64,000 bases of DNA. Source: Phormidium ambiguum IAM M-71. Lineage in GTDB: Bacteria > Cyanobacteriota > Cyanobacteriia > Cyanobacteriales > Aerosakkonemataceae. A model generated the notes under the pieces. It had not been told where the DNA came from. It saw nothing but the letters and a program-made list of their open reading frames with translations, and ran no database searches. This document shows positions 1-8,994 of this stretch, one piece after another. Each line of letters begins with the position of its first letter. Within the stretch, counting starts at the first letter, position 1. The translations under genes were made by a program, and so were the position numbers. The stretch spans positions 124,001 to 188,000 of the forward strand of contig NZ_MRCE01000013.1 in assembly GCF_001904725.1 (NCBI RefSeq). Direction: 5' to 3'.

Positions 1-94
1 TTGCGTATCCATGATGTAAAAAAATTCTCATTGCTCCTTGCAAAATTTGTTCTTGTTTATTATTTATTGCCAAGGTTGCCTTTTTTTCAATCAT
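1..94 (-). CDS. TetR/AcrR-type transcriptional regulator, N-terminus only (cut by window edge)
   Basis: Reading leftward from an ATG at 94, 31 codons stay open to the window edge. The peptide contains ILQGAMRIFLHHGYA, which matches the first helix of the TetR family DNA-binding domain (pattern ILxAAxxLFxxxGY). The gene points away from the HlyD/ABC efflux operon that starts at 321, the usual arrangement for a repressor controlling an exporter; in E. coli the TetR-type CecR sits next to ybhGFSR in the same way. The rest of the protein lies outside the window, so ligand domain and length are unknown. The family call rests on only about 20 informative residues. Confidence 0.7.
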   Translation of the reverse strand, partial: MIEKKATLAINNKQEQILQGAMRIFLHHGYA

Positions 95-153
95 TGATTT
101 TCTCAGTCGAAAAATATTAATTTAGACTTTTTTGTAAATTTCTGTAAATTTTT

Positions 154-185
154 TTGTTAAAGCATACTGTAAGGTATAGTATAAC
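154..185 (+). promoter_or_regulatory. Candidate TetR operator with overlapping promoter elements
   Basis: A 19-base imperfect palindrome, ATACTGTAAGGTATAGTAT, lies at 164-182 in the 226-base gap between the divergent TetR gene and the efflux operon. Its outer arms ATACT/AGTAT are exact and two further pairs match inside. A TTGTTA at 154-159 and a TATAGT at 175-180 could be -35 and -10 boxes, but their 15-base spacing is short. TetR repressors commonly bind such palindromes over promoters, so the operator role is inference from position and symmetry. Confidence 0.4.
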
Positions 186-320
186 AAATATAATTCATAC
201 TAAACAGTCTAGTTCAATAAGAATCAGTTTATCCAGTAGGCGATATTTATTGAAAATTTTGTTGGATAAAACATCATAATGATTGCGATTCCCCAGAACT
301 AAAACCAGGGGGTATAACCC

Positions 321-1706
321 ATGACACAATTAAGTTCACGACCGAATCAATTTGTTACCGATGCTCAAGAAAAACCTAATTCAGAGCGTAAATTGAAACT
401 TAAGTTGTTACGAATTCCGTTAGTTTTGTTATTAATTGGTGGGGTCGGTTTTTTCAGTTGGCATTATTTTTCTCGTCCCCAAAAAGAAGGTTTAGAATTG
501 AGTGGAAGGATTGAGGGATATCCGACAGATATTGGTGCAAAGGTTGGGGGAAGAATTAGTTTGGTGACGGTGCGAGAAGGCGATCGCGTAAATCAAGGTG
601 ATGTCATTGTTAGATTGGATGATGCAGAAATTCAAGCACAATTAAGAGGCGCAACGGCGAGAATTACGGCGGCGGAACAACAGAAACAGCAGGTTTTAGC
701 ACAAATTGAAGTAATTAATAGCCAAATTCAAGAAGCACAATTAAATATGCAGCAAGCGATGGGAGATGCGAAAGGAAAAATCTTTCAAGCCGAATCAAAT
801 TTAGCAGCTGCACAGGCGCAAGTGAGTCAAGCAGAAGCGATCGTTAACCAAGCACAGGCGGAAGTTATTCGCGCACAAACACAGGTGAATCAGACAAAAT
901 CGCAGTTAAAATTAGCAAGGGTAAACCGCGATCGCTACGCACAACTTTATAAAGAAGGCGCATTTTCTAAACAAGTATTTGATGAAGCACAAACTAAGTT
1001 TGAAACTGCTGAAGCAACTTATGAAAATGCTGTAGCGGGATTGGAAACTAGTAAGGCAACTTTAGCCAGTAGAAAAGCGGCTGTTGATGCGGCAAAAAGG
1101 CAAGTAAATGCGGCGCAAGGTGGGTTATTGCAAGCGGAAACTACAAAGATAAACCCAGATATTCGTAACACTCAAGTTAGTGCTTTACGCAGACAATTAA
1201 ATGTAGCTAAAGCACAATTAGCGGCGGCGGAAGCAGAAATCAAAAACGCTCAAGCAGCACAACAGCAAATTCAAGCACAAATGTCTTATTTAAATATAGT
1301 TAGTCCGATTAGTGGTGTAGTAATTACTCGCAGCGTTGAACCGGGAGAAGTAGTAGCAACAGGCAAAACTTTATTAACAGTAATTAATCCTAATTCTGTT
1401 TATTTACGTGGTTTTATTCCTGAAGGTAAAATCGGTGAAGTTCGCGTCGGACAAACTGCCAAAATTTTCTTAGATTCAGCACCAAAACAACCTTTAAATG
1501 CTCATGTAGCGGCGATCGACACTGAAGCATCTTTCACCCCTGAAAACATCTATTTTAAAGACGATCGAGTTAAACAAGTTTTTGGTGTAAAACTTGCACT
1601 TGACAACCCCCAAGGATTCGCTAAACCTGGGATGCCTGCTGATGCAGAAATTATCCCAGAACAAAAATCATCTGGCAATACTACTCAATTAACAGGAAAA
1701 AATTAA
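321..1706 (+). CDS. HlyD-family periplasmic adaptor (membrane fusion protein) of an ABC exporter
   Basis: This 461-residue protein would link the inner-membrane ABC transporter to an outer-membrane channel. A single hydrophobic segment (about residues 28-50) anchors it to the plasma membrane. A lipoyl-like half motif follows (about 60-110, with VNQGDVIVRLDD), then a very long Ala/Gln-rich coiled coil (about 115-325), the second lipoyl half (SPISGVVITRSVEPGE) and a beta-barrel domain. It is the first gene of an operon with the double ATPase at 1859 and permeases at 4278 and 5445, matching YbhG in the E. coli ybhGFSR system. The substrate cannot be told from sequence; hydrophobic toxic compounds are typical. 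Confidence 0.9.
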   Translation: MTQLSSRPNQFVTDAQEKPNSERKLKLKLLRIPLVLLLIGGVGFFSWHYFSRPQKEGLELSGRIEGYPTDIGAKVGGRISLVTVREGDRVNQGDVIVRLDDAEIQAQLRGATARITAAEQQKQQVLAQIEVINSQIQEAQLNMQQAMGDAKGKIFQAESNLAAAQAQVSQAEAIVNQAQAEVIRAQTQVNQTKSQLKLARVNRDRYAQLYKEGAFSKQVFDEAQTKFETAEATYENAVAGLETSKATLASRKAAVDAAKRQVNAAQGGLLQAETTKINPDIRNTQVSALRRQLNVAKAQLAAAEAEIKNAQAAQQQIQAQMSYLNIVSPISGVVITRSVEPGEVVATGKTLLTVINPNSVYLRGFIPEGKIGEVRVGQTAKIFLDSAPKQPLNAHVAAIDTEASFTPENIYFKDDRVKQVFGVKLALDNPQGFAKPGMPADAEIIPEQKSSGNTTQLTGKN

Positions 1707-1748
1707 AGCGGCAAAACAAAAAATCTCTTTCTTCTCTTTCTTCGTGTC

Positions 1749-1802
1749 CTTCGTGTCTTCGTGGTTCAAAAATTATTTTTTTTGAACCACGAAGACACGA
1801 AG
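1749..1802. repeat. Perfect 24-bp inverted repeat (hairpin) built from dispersed tandem-repeat sequence
   Basis: The left arm 1749-1772 and right arm 1779-1802 are exact reverse complements around a 6-base loop. Both arms consist of the CACGAAGA-type short repeat that recurs at about 41440-41475 and 58376-58430. The structure lies between the HlyD gene and the ABC ATPase gene of one operon. It lacks a clean T-run on the right, so it is either an RNA-processing or stability element or simply two repeats in opposite orientation. Confidence 0.85.
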
Positions 1803-1858
1803 AGCGCGAAGAGGAAGACGAAGAATTTAATAATAATAGTGTAAATTAAGTTGAGAAA

Positions 1859-3811
1859 ATGAGTCAATTTATTATTGAAAATGCTGATTTTAAGATGCAA
1901 AACCCCTCAAGTAATTTGGTTATTGAGGTGGCCGAACTTTATAAAAGATATGGTAAGTTAACAGCAGTTAAAGGGGTGAATTTTGCTGTTAGACGGGGGG
2001 AAATTTTTGGTTTAATCGGACCCGATGGTGCGGGAAAAACGACGACTTTTCATATTTTGGCGGGGGTGATGGAAGCATCGGCGGGGGATGTTTGGGTTTT
2101 GGGTAAAATTCCCCGCAATGCTAGGTTAGGAATTGGTTATTTAACACAACAATTTTCCCTTTATTTGGATTTGAGTATTGATGAAAATCTTCGCTATAGT
2201 GCGGGTTTAAGAGAGGTTTCTAATGAGTTATTTATCCAGCGTCGTGCTAAATATTTAGGGTTAATGGGATTGGAGAAATTTAGCGATCGCCTAGCTGGAC
2301 AACTTTCTGGGGGAATGAAGCAGAAATTGGCGCTTTGTTGTGCGTTAGTTTCTCAACCGGAAATTCTGCTTTTAGATGAACCAACTACAGGTGTCGATCC
2401 GGTTTCTCGACGCGAATTTTGGGATATTTTGGCGACTTTAGCTAATGAGGGAACTACTATTGTTGTGGCGACTCCTTATTTAGATGAAGCGGAAAGATGC
2501 AACAGAATTGCTTTAATGTATGATGGGGAAATTCATCAAGTTGGAACGTTAAAAGAGTTAAGAGAAAGTTTAGGTTTACAACGTTTAGAAGTTCGCACTA
2601 ACGATTTACAAATAGCGGAGAAAGTTTTGCTAAAAGCGATCGCTAATTCTCCAAACATCGCTGATGTACAAACTTTTGGCGATCGACTAGATGTTTTGGT
2701 GAAAAATGCTGTCAAAGGTAAGTCGCAAGTTGAGGAAATTTTTCAGCATCATAATTTAGCAATTAACTCTATTGAAAGTGCAGAAGCAACGCTAGAAAAT
2801 GTTTTTGTCACTCGGTTGCGTCAACAAGGTTCCGATCCTCCTTTTGTCACTTTTCCCAAATCAAAAGATTCTCGTTCTCAGTCAGATATTGCGATCGGTG
2901 CTTACAACTTAGAAAAGATTTTCGGCAATTTTGCCGCAGTTAAAGGCGTGAATTTAGAAATTAAATATGGTGAAATTTATGGATTATTAGGTGCAAATGG
3001 TGCGGGAAAAACGACGACAATTAAAATGCTTTGCGGTTTGTTAGAATCTAGTAATGGAGAAATTTATTTAGGCGGACAAACTAACAATTTACGTAGTAAA
3101 GAATTGCGCCGTCGTATTGGTTATATGAGTCAGAAGTTTACGCTTTATGATGACTTATCGATCTGGCAAAATCTGCAATTTTATTGCGGGGTTTATGGCG
3201 TACCAAGGCGATCGCGCAAAGAGAAAATTGACTGGGTTTTAGAAACCTGTGGTTTAGCGGGACAAGAAAATTTGATTACCGGACAATTACCGGGAGGATG
3301 GAAGCAAAGAGTTGCTTTTGGCGCTTCCGTAATGCACGAACCAGATATATTATTTTTGGATGAACCTACTTCTGGTGTCGATCCTTTAGCAAGGCGACAA
3401 TTTTGGCGATTTATTAATGAATTTGCACGTCAAGGAACAGCAATTTTAGTCACAACTCACTATTTAGAAGAAGCGGAACAATGTAATAGAATGGGTTTTA
3501 TGGTAGCAGGTGAAATGGTAATTCAAGGTTCGCCAAGCGAAATAAAAACTCAACAACCGGGAGAATTAATTGAGTTAATTACTAATAAGACTCAAGCTGC
3601 TTCTGATTTACTAAAAACTGAATGGGAATCTTGGCGAGTTTCGATTTTTGGCGATCGCCTCCATATCGTTTTAGATCAACCAAAAACCGAACTTCCCAAA
3701 ATCCAGGCTTTTTTACAAAATGCGGAAATAAATATTCAATCTGTACGAACAATTCCCTTTTCTTTAGAAGATGCTTTTATTGGTACAGTGCAACGCGTAC
3801 AAAAAAGTTAG
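1859..3811 (+). CDS. ABC exporter ATPase with two fused nucleotide-binding domains (YbhF-like)
   Basis: This 650-residue protein has two complete ABC ATPase domains and would power the exporter formed with the two permeases downstream. Domain 1 has Walker A GPDGAGKT (residues 54-61), signature LSGGMKQK and Walker B LLLDEPTTGVD. Domain 2 (from about residue 340) has GANGAGKT, signature LPGGWKQR and LFLDEPTSGVD. Both domains carry the YLDEAE/YLEEAE region after Walker B. The layout matches YbhF of the ybhGFSR exporter. A start at internal Met13 is also possible. The gene is preceded by the hairpin at 1749-1802 and followed 11 bases later by the acetyltransferase gene. Confidence 0.93.
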   Translation: MSQFIIENADFKMQNPSSNLVIEVAELYKRYGKLTAVKGVNFAVRRGEIFGLIGPDGAGKTTTFHILAGVMEASAGDVWVLGKIPRNARLGIGYLTQQFSLYLDLSIDENLRYSAGLREVSNELFIQRRAKYLGLMGLEKFSDRLAGQLSGGMKQKLALCCALVSQPEILLLDEPTTGVDPVSRREFWDILATLANEGTTIVVATPYLDEAERCNRIALMYDGEIHQVGTLKELRESLGLQRLEVRTNDLQIAEKVLLKAIANSPNIADVQTFGDRLDVLVKNAVKGKSQVEEIFQHHNLAINSIESAEATLENVFVTRLRQQGSDPPFVTFPKSKDSRSQSDIAIGAYNLEKIFGNFAAVKGVNLEIKYGEIYGLLGANGAGKTTTIKMLCGLLESSNGEIYLGGQTNNLRSKELRRRIGYMSQKFTLYDDLSIWQNLQFYCGVYGVPRRSRKEKIDWVLETCGLAGQENLITGQLPGGWKQRVAFGASVMHEPDILFLDEPTSGVDPLARRQFWRFINEFARQGTAILVTTHYLEEAEQCNRMGFMVAGEMVIQGSPSEIKTQQPGELIELITNKTQAASDLLKTEWESWRVSIFGDRLHIVLDQPKTELPKIQAFLQNAEINIQSVRTIPFSLEDAFIGTVQRVQKS

Positions 3812-3822
3812 AGGTGGAATTT

Positions 3823-4275
3823 ATGGAAGTAACTTTTAAAACGGCTAGCAATGACGATCGCTATTTACTCTTAAGTTTAACCAAGGAATTTTATCAAATC
3901 GAACACTTAACATACAATGTAGAAGTGCTAAATAAATGCTTTGATGAAATCTTTACTAACGATAATTTAGCAACGATTTGGATAATTTACATCGAGCGCG
4001 AACCTGCTGGTTATGTAGTTCTTACTTTTGGTTATAGCTTAGAATTTCATGGTAGAGATGCTTTGATTGATGAATTTTATATTCGAGAAAGTTATCGCAG
4101 TCAAGGAATTGGGAAACAAACCTTAGAATTTGTCCTAACAACTTGTCAAACTTTAGGAATTAAAGCTGTACATTTAGAAGTTTCCCATGAAAATAACCGA
4201 GCAAAAACCATTTACCAAAAAGCAGGTTTTGTTGCTCACGATCGGTATTTTATGACTAAGTGGATTAATTCATAA
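3823..4275 (+). CDS. GNAT-family N-acetyltransferase embedded in the efflux operon
   Basis: This 150-residue protein has the GNAT acetyl-CoA motif, with EFYIRESYRSQGIGKQTLEF (the R/QxxGxG/A loop) near residues 86-105 and the late HLEVSHENNRAKTIYQKAGF segment typical of the family. The ATG at 3823 is chosen because AGAGGTGG lies just upstream; an in-frame extension to 3622 would overlap the ATPase gene by about 190 bases and looks spurious. It sits between the ATPase and the first permease gene, with 2 bases between its stop and the next ATG, so it is very probably co-transcribed. Acetylation of the exported compound or of a related amine is a plausible role, but the substrate is unknown. Confidence 0.88.
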   Translation: MEVTFKTASNDDRYLLLSLTKEFYQIEHLTYNVEVLNKCFDEIFTNDNLATIWIIYIEREPAGYVVLTFGYSLEFHGRDALIDEFYIRESYRSQGIGKQTLEFVLTTCQTLGIKAVHLEVSHENNRAKTIYQKAGFVAHDRYFMTKWINS

Positions 4276-4277
4276 AT

Positions 4278-5381
4278 ATGAAAAGAATCATTTCCCAATG
4301 TATTAAAGAATTAGCACAATTTAGGCGCGATCGCTTAACTGTTGCCTTAGCAATTTTGCTACCTCTAGCTACACTATTTATCTATGGTTATGCCATTCGC
4401 TTAGAAACAAAAAATATTCCCATAGTTATTCAAGACTTAAGCATGACTCCCTTAAGTCGCAGCTATGTAGAACAGCTATTTACTACTAACAAATTTCAAC
4501 CTACACCTGGGATAGGGAAAGATGCTGCTAATGCGATCGATCGCGGAATCGCCAAAGCAGCAATTATTATTCCTCCTGATTTCGATCGCCAAATTAAAGC
4601 TAATCAACCTAGTACAATTCAAGTTTTAATTGATGGTACAGATGCCAATAATGCCAGAGTAATTCAAAATAGTATTAAAGCAACAAGCCAAGCATTTTTA
4701 AGAAATTCTCAACTACAACCAAAGAATAATAAAATTGTCACGAGAACTCGTTTATGGTTTAATCCCGGAAGGAAAGAATCACTTTATATTGTACCCGGAA
4801 TTTTTGGGGTGATTTTGTGGATTTTCCCTTCTTTACTAGCTGCGATCGCAATGGTAAGAGAAAAAGAAAGAGGCACAATTTTACAAGTTTATGCTTCTAG
4901 TTTAACCGCTAGCGAACTATTACTTGGTAAATTAGTCGCCTACTTTTTAGTTGGGATAGCTGAAGCCATATTTGTCATTATTATCGGGACTACTTTATTT
5001 CAAGTTAGCTTAGTTGCAGAACCAACTCCTTTATTAATTGGAACGCTGATTTTTTTAATGACTAGCGTTATGTTTGGTTTAACGATCGGTACGAGAGCAA
5101 ATAGTCAAAATGCAGCAGTTCAAGGGGTTGCTATGGCTGGTTTTACTACTGCATTACTACTTTCTGGTTTTATCTATCCTTTAAGTAATATCCCTTTTCC
5201 TTTATCGTTAATTTCTAATATTATTCCAGCCAGATATTACATTGAATTAAGTCGAGATGCTTTTGTAAGAGGTACAGGTTGGTTAGGTGTTTGGTATGTA
5301 CCAATAGTTTTATTTTTGATATTTCTTTTCTTGTTTAATGTCGCTAGACGTAACTTAAGTAGAATGCAATTACCAGATTAA
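4278..5381 (+). CDS. ABC-2 type permease of the efflux system (YbhS-like)
   Basis: This 367-residue membrane protein has one N-terminal membrane helix (about 20-40), an extracytoplasmic domain of about 135 residues (with VLIDGTDANNARVIQNSI), and five further helices (about 175-360). The MVREKERGTILQVYASSLTASELLLGK segment after the second helix is the cytoplasmic coupling region typical of ABC-2 exporters. The gene starts 2 bases after the acetyltransferase stop. With the paralogue at 5445 it would form the membrane channel driven by the double ATPase. Confidence 0.92.
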   Translation: MKRIISQCIKELAQFRRDRLTVALAILLPLATLFIYGYAIRLETKNIPIVIQDLSMTPLSRSYVEQLFTTNKFQPTPGIGKDAANAIDRGIAKAAIIIPPDFDRQIKANQPSTIQVLIDGTDANNARVIQNSIKATSQAFLRNSQLQPKNNKIVTRTRLWFNPGRKESLYIVPGIFGVILWIFPSLLAAIAMVREKERGTILQVYASSLTASELLLGKLVAYFLVGIAEAIFVIIIGTTLFQVSLVAEPTPLLIGTLIFLMTSVMFGLTIGTRANSQNAAVQGVAMAGFTTALLLSGFIYPLSNIPFPLSLISNIIPARYYIELSRDAFVRGTGWLGVWYVPIVLFLIFLFLFNVARRNLSRMQLPD

Positions 5382-5444
5382 CATCTTGTCTCCCCTCTCC
5401 GTTTACGGGGTGGGGTTTAATATTTGCAATTGGGAGAAGGAACT

Positions 5445-6569
5445 ATGAATTTTATCGATCGCTTTTTAGAAACTCCCTTAATCTCTTTAATTATTAAAGA
5501 GATTAACCAAATCATACACAATAAACAATTAATGTTTTTGCTATTATTTCCGCCAACCGTTCAACTGTTAGTTTTTGGCTTTTCTCTTAACCCCGATGTG
5601 CAACATCTTAAAATAGGAATTGTTGACTATGCTAACACTTATGAAAGCCGAGAATTAATTGCAGCTTTTACCGGAAATGAGCTTTTTAAATCAGAAATAT
5701 ATACTTACAGTCAATCAGAATTAAGCCAACAAGTAAGAACCGGAAAAATTACTGCTGGTTTAGTAATCCCGCCTAACTTTAACCGCGATTTATCGCAAAA
5801 TAAAACCGCAGAAATCCAAGTTTTAATTGATGGCGTTGATGCAAATACCGCCGGAATCGCTAATGGGTATATTAATCAAATTGTTAATCAATATAGCCGC
5901 AGTTTCAACGAGAATAAATCACCGCCATTAGTACAAGTACAAAGTATTTTCTTGTACAATCCAGGTTTACTTAGCACTTGGTTTATTGTCCCAGGTGTGA
6001 TGGGATTAGTGTTAAATTTAACTAGTACTTTAGTCTCTGCAACTACGGTAGTTAGGGAAAAAGATTCCGGTACATTAGAACAATTATTGATGACTCCGGC
6101 AGATGCTTGGGAAATTTTATTAGCCAAAATTGTGCCGCTTTTTGTCTTATTAATGGGAGATGTTTTACTAGCTTTAAGTATTGCTAGATTTATTTTTAAA
6201 GTGCCGTTGAGAGGCAATGTTATTTTATTTTTTGCCTTGGCGGGACTTTATGTATTTGTGGGAATTGGCATTGGGATTATGTTAGCAACCTTAGCAAAGA
6301 GTCAGCAACAGGTAATTTTAATATCTTTCTTTATTAATTTACCAATAATTCAGCTTTCAGGAGCGATCGCACCCATTGAAAGTATGCCAACAATTTTTCA
6401 ATACCTTTCCTGGTTTAATCCTTTACGCCATTTTGTCAATATTACCAGAGGTTTATTACTCAAAGGCGTTGGGATTGAAGTACTTTGGCCTAACGTATTA
6501 ATGTTAGCAATTTTTGCCGTAGTTCTACTGACAATTAGTATTAATCGCTTTCGTTCTCAGTTAAGTTAA
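5445..6569 (+). CDS. ABC-2 type permease of the efflux system (YbhR-like)
   Basis: This 374-residue protein is a paralogue of the preceding permease with the same plan: one N-terminal helix, a periplasmic domain containing VLIDGVDANTAGIANGYI, and five C-terminal helices with a VVREKDSGTLEQLLMTP coupling segment. The ATG at 5445 is preferred over an upstream TTG at 5424 because GGGAGAAGGA lies just before it. A GC-rich repeat (CCCCTCTCCGTTTACGGGG) sits in the 63-base gap between the permeases. It ends the operon and its stop is 3 bases from the converging gene at 6573. Confidence 0.92.
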   Translation: MNFIDRFLETPLISLIIKEINQIIHNKQLMFLLLFPPTVQLLVFGFSLNPDVQHLKIGIVDYANTYESRELIAAFTGNELFKSEIYTYSQSELSQQVRTGKITAGLVIPPNFNRDLSQNKTAEIQVLIDGVDANTAGIANGYINQIVNQYSRSFNENKSPPLVQVQSIFLYNPGLLSTWFIVPGVMGLVLNLTSTLVSATTVVREKDSGTLEQLLMTPADAWEILLAKIVPLFVLLMGDVLLALSIARFIFKVPLRGNVILFFALAGLYVFVGIGIGIMLATLAKSQQQVILISFFINLPIIQLSGAIAPIESMPTIFQYLSWFNPLRHFVNITRGLLLKGVGIEVLWPNVLMLAIFAVVLLTISINRFRSQLS

Positions 6570-6572
6570 TTT

Positions 6573-7145
6573 TTAAAGTCCCAAATTTTTCTTCAATTGG
6601 TCTAACTCTTCTTGAGCTTCCCAACGACTAAATTCTGCTTCCAAAGAATCCATTCCCCCAGTAGATTTAAAACTACTACCCTGATTCCAACCAACATTTT
6701 GTGTTCCCGCTTTAGCACTAGCACGTGCTGCTTCTGCTTGCACTGCTTTCGCTTTTACTTCCTGCCTTCTTACCTGAATTTGTTGATATAATTCTTGAGT
6801 TTTAGTAATCCTTTCTTTTACACCTTTCATGTGTCCCCAAAGCTGATTTCCTTGGCGTAACAAAGCAGCTTCATGTTCCTGTGCAGGTTTGACTAAATCA
6901 ATTCTATTTGCCGCTTTTGCTTTTTCAATGCGAATATGCCAGCGTTGAACTTCCTGTGCAGTGTTAAAAATTTCCTCTTCAACCTTTTTTTCCTGCAACT
7001 TTAAATCAGCAATTAATCTTCTAGTATCTTCTTCTTGTTCCCGTAATTGTTCTTCTAAAGCTTGCAATTCCAAATGCGGATTATTCCGCAAAAATTCTTC
7101 TAACCGACTTTCTAAAAACCGGGTTAAATCTTCAAATAAACTCAC
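6573..7145 (-). CDS. Coiled-coil conserved cyanobacterial protein (TIGR04376-like)
   Basis: This 190-residue soluble protein is dominated by charged coiled coil (about residues 15-135) and ends with an acidic helix containing SLEAEFSRWEAQEELDQLKKNLGL. The start MSLFEDLTRFLESRLEEF and the overall pattern match a cyanobacterial family I recognise as TIGR04376, which has no assigned function. The heptad organisation and the C-terminal ELDQLKKxL motif are reminiscent of PspA/Vipp1-type proteins, but the usual PspA length is larger and the link is only a resemblance. It converges with the efflux operon. Confidence 0.7.
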   Translation of the reverse strand: MSLFEDLTRFLESRLEEFLRNNPHLELQALEEQLREQEEDTRRLIADLKLQEKKVEEEIFNTAQEVQRWHIRIEKAKAANRIDLVKPAQEHEAALLRQGNQLWGHMKGVKERITKTQELYQQIQVRRQEVKAKAVQAEAARASAKAGTQNVGWNQGSSFKSTGGMDSLEAEFSRWEAQEELDQLKKNLGL

Positions 7146-7283
7146 AATCTAAACTCCTGAGTATTTAATTTAAAATTGATCGAGGTTGATTTATATACAT
7201 ATTATAGGGGTTGGTAGGACGGGTTTTTTATGGGAAGTTTTTATTTAGTACATATTAAACCCGCACCTACAAATTCAAAAATT

Positions 7284-8549
7284 CTAAAACTGTTGTCCGA
7301 CAAAAATAGAGCGAACTTCGCCATTTTTGCGGATGACAGCTTCAGAATTTTCATTGTTAATTTCTACCAAAGTCCAACCGCTAGAACCGATGCTTTCTCC
7401 AACATAAATTCTTCGAGAAACGCCACCGACTTCAAAAATTGCGGCTGACCTATCTCCCAAAACTAAAACTCCTCGCAAACTATACTGATTACCAGAAGTA
7501 GGAGCGGTAGCTTGTGTAGACCGATTTCTAAAAGTAGGTTGTGCTGGTGTAGAAGGAATAGCAGCTACTCTAGGAGATTCAGTGGTTGTTTGATTTCGAG
7601 AAGCAGCAGGTTTTTCCGCCACAGTTGTGGGTTTGGTTGTTGGAGTTGACGAAGCAGCTGTTGTCGGCTTGGTTGTTGGTGAAGCTGTTTGAGTTGGTAA
7701 AGCTGCACTAAGTTTGGGAACAGTTGGCGCTTTTGCTACCGGACGATTAGCTTCTTTTGCTTCCGGTTTAGGTTTTGCTGCTGGAGTTGGGGAAGCTTTT
7801 GCTGTAGAATTCGCTGGACTTGGTGCAGCAGCTTGGGGAGAAGGTTTCGCGGCTGGAGCAGCGGGATTTGTGTAAATGATTCTCGGTTGGGGATAGACAG
7901 GAATGTAAACTCGTTCTAAAACATTAGGACGGCTAGAGTTTTGGGGTAAATTACCTGGATTTAATACAGGTAATGGTGGTTGTGTCGGTGGAGGTGCTGG
8001 CGGAACTACGGGAACTTGCTGGCGATTTTCCGCTTTTCGATCGATACTGTCTAGCGATCGCTGCATATAATCTACAAAAGCTAAATCTTTTTGTGTCGCT
8101 TGTGTTGCTTTCGTAGTTGAAGTCGAATTGTTCCCAAATAACGAATTCAATCTACCTTGACCTAAAACCCACAATAGCAAAGTAATTCCCAAAGAAGCGC
8201 AAGCCGCAATCAATAGCCATTGTTCCAGAGACTTACCGGACTGCTGACGCTTTTGGATTTTTGCTGGCTTCGCGCTTTGTTCTGTGACTTTTGGACGAGA
8301 GGCGATTTCCGCTGGGATTGTCACAGACGGAATACCCATCTTTTGAAAAGAAGCATATTCTGCGGGTTCTTCTGGTACAGTCGGAGTTTCGCTACCAGTT
8401 TCGAGTATTCTTTCCACATCTGCGAAAACATCGTCCATCAAACGATTGGCGTTTGCATCCATTGACCAAGGTTGGTCTGGTTTTCCTTCTAAAGATTTGA
8501 CTGCAATTTGGTTAGTACTGACTTCCTGTGGCATATCTGGCTGATTCAC
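7284..8549 (-). CDS. Membrane-anchored Pro/Ala/Thr-rich protein with a small C-terminal beta domain
   Basis: This 421-residue protein has an N-terminal cytoplasmic part (1-108), one membrane helix (about 110-130, WLLIAACASLGITLLLWVLG), a long low-complexity Pro/Ala/Thr/Lys linker (about 185-350), and a compact C-terminal domain (about 357-421) with SLRGVLVLGDRSAAIFEVGG and YVGESIGSSGWTLVEI. That last domain resembles the small beta domain of secretion-system proteins such as PilP/GspC, which reach across the periplasm through a flexible linker. That role is inference from architecture. No pilus genes are nearby. Confidence 0.6.
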   Translation of the reverse strand: MNQPDMPQEVSTNQIAVKSLEGKPDQPWSMDANANRLMDDVFADVERILETGSETPTVPEEPAEYASFQKMGIPSVTIPAEIASRPKVTEQSAKPAKIQKRQQSGKSLEQWLLIAACASLGITLLLWVLGQGRLNSLFGNNSTSTTKATQATQKDLAFVDYMQRSLDSIDRKAENRQQVPVVPPAPPPTQPPLPVLNPGNLPQNSSRPNVLERVYIPVYPQPRIIYTNPAAPAAKPSPQAAAPSPANSTAKASPTPAAKPKPEAKEANRPVAKAPTVPKLSAALPTQTASPTTKPTTAASSTPTTKPTTVAEKPAASRNQTTTESPRVAAIPSTPAQPTFRNRSTQATAPTSGNQYSLRGVLVLGDRSAAIFEVGGVSRRIYVGESIGSSGWTLVEINNENSEAVIRKNGEVRSIFVGQQF

Positions 8550-8754
8550 TCCTTGCTGAATTTAACAATAGCGTTTAAAGGCGCGGATGATGCTAGGTGC
8601 GAAGCTAAAGTTTCTATAAAAAATATTGCTAGAACCCAACCAAATTATACGCTTGCTCATCAGCTTTAGCTTACAGCAGTTTTTTCCGTGTTGGTAATTG
8701 GTAGTTGGACTTTCTAATTCAAAATCAAATTGGTAAAAATCATTACCTTAAGCT

Positions 8755-8994
8755 TCACACCTTATCATTGCCATAAAATGAACATTGTACTTGTGCATCT
8801 ATTCCTTTTCCTGATGGTTGATACAGAAAAACCCTTTCTACTTGAAACCATTCACCATCTTTAAATACACAATCTCCGACTCTGGGAATGATACGATAAG
8901 CTTTCACCCATTCTTTATCTTCAGTAGGTGCGTTTTCTGTGTTTTGATGTTCAAAAGATGCGTAATAAACAAATTGAACTAAGTATGTTTCCAT
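8755..8994 (-). CDS. Small hypothetical protein
   Basis: This 79-residue reading frame starts METYLVQFVYYASFEHQN and contains VKAYRIIPRVGDCVFKDGEWFQVERVFLY, a pattern of short beta strands with turns. The composition looks like a real folded protein and not a shadow frame, and no other gene overlaps it. I do not recognise the family. A domain-swapped SH3-like or barrel fold is possible from the VGDxVxxDGxWxxVxRV pattern, which resembles small phage- or immunity-type proteins. Confidence 0.55.
   Translation of the reverse strand: METYLVQFVYYASFEHQNTENAPTEDKEWVKAYRIIPRVGDCVFKDGEWFQVERVFLYQPSGKGIDAQVQCSFYGNDKV

Noticed and set aside
3622-3822. Upstream in-frame extension of the acetyltransferase gene
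   Set aside because: It overlaps the end of the ATPase gene in another frame and gives low-complexity sequence; the ATG at 3823 has a good ribosome site.
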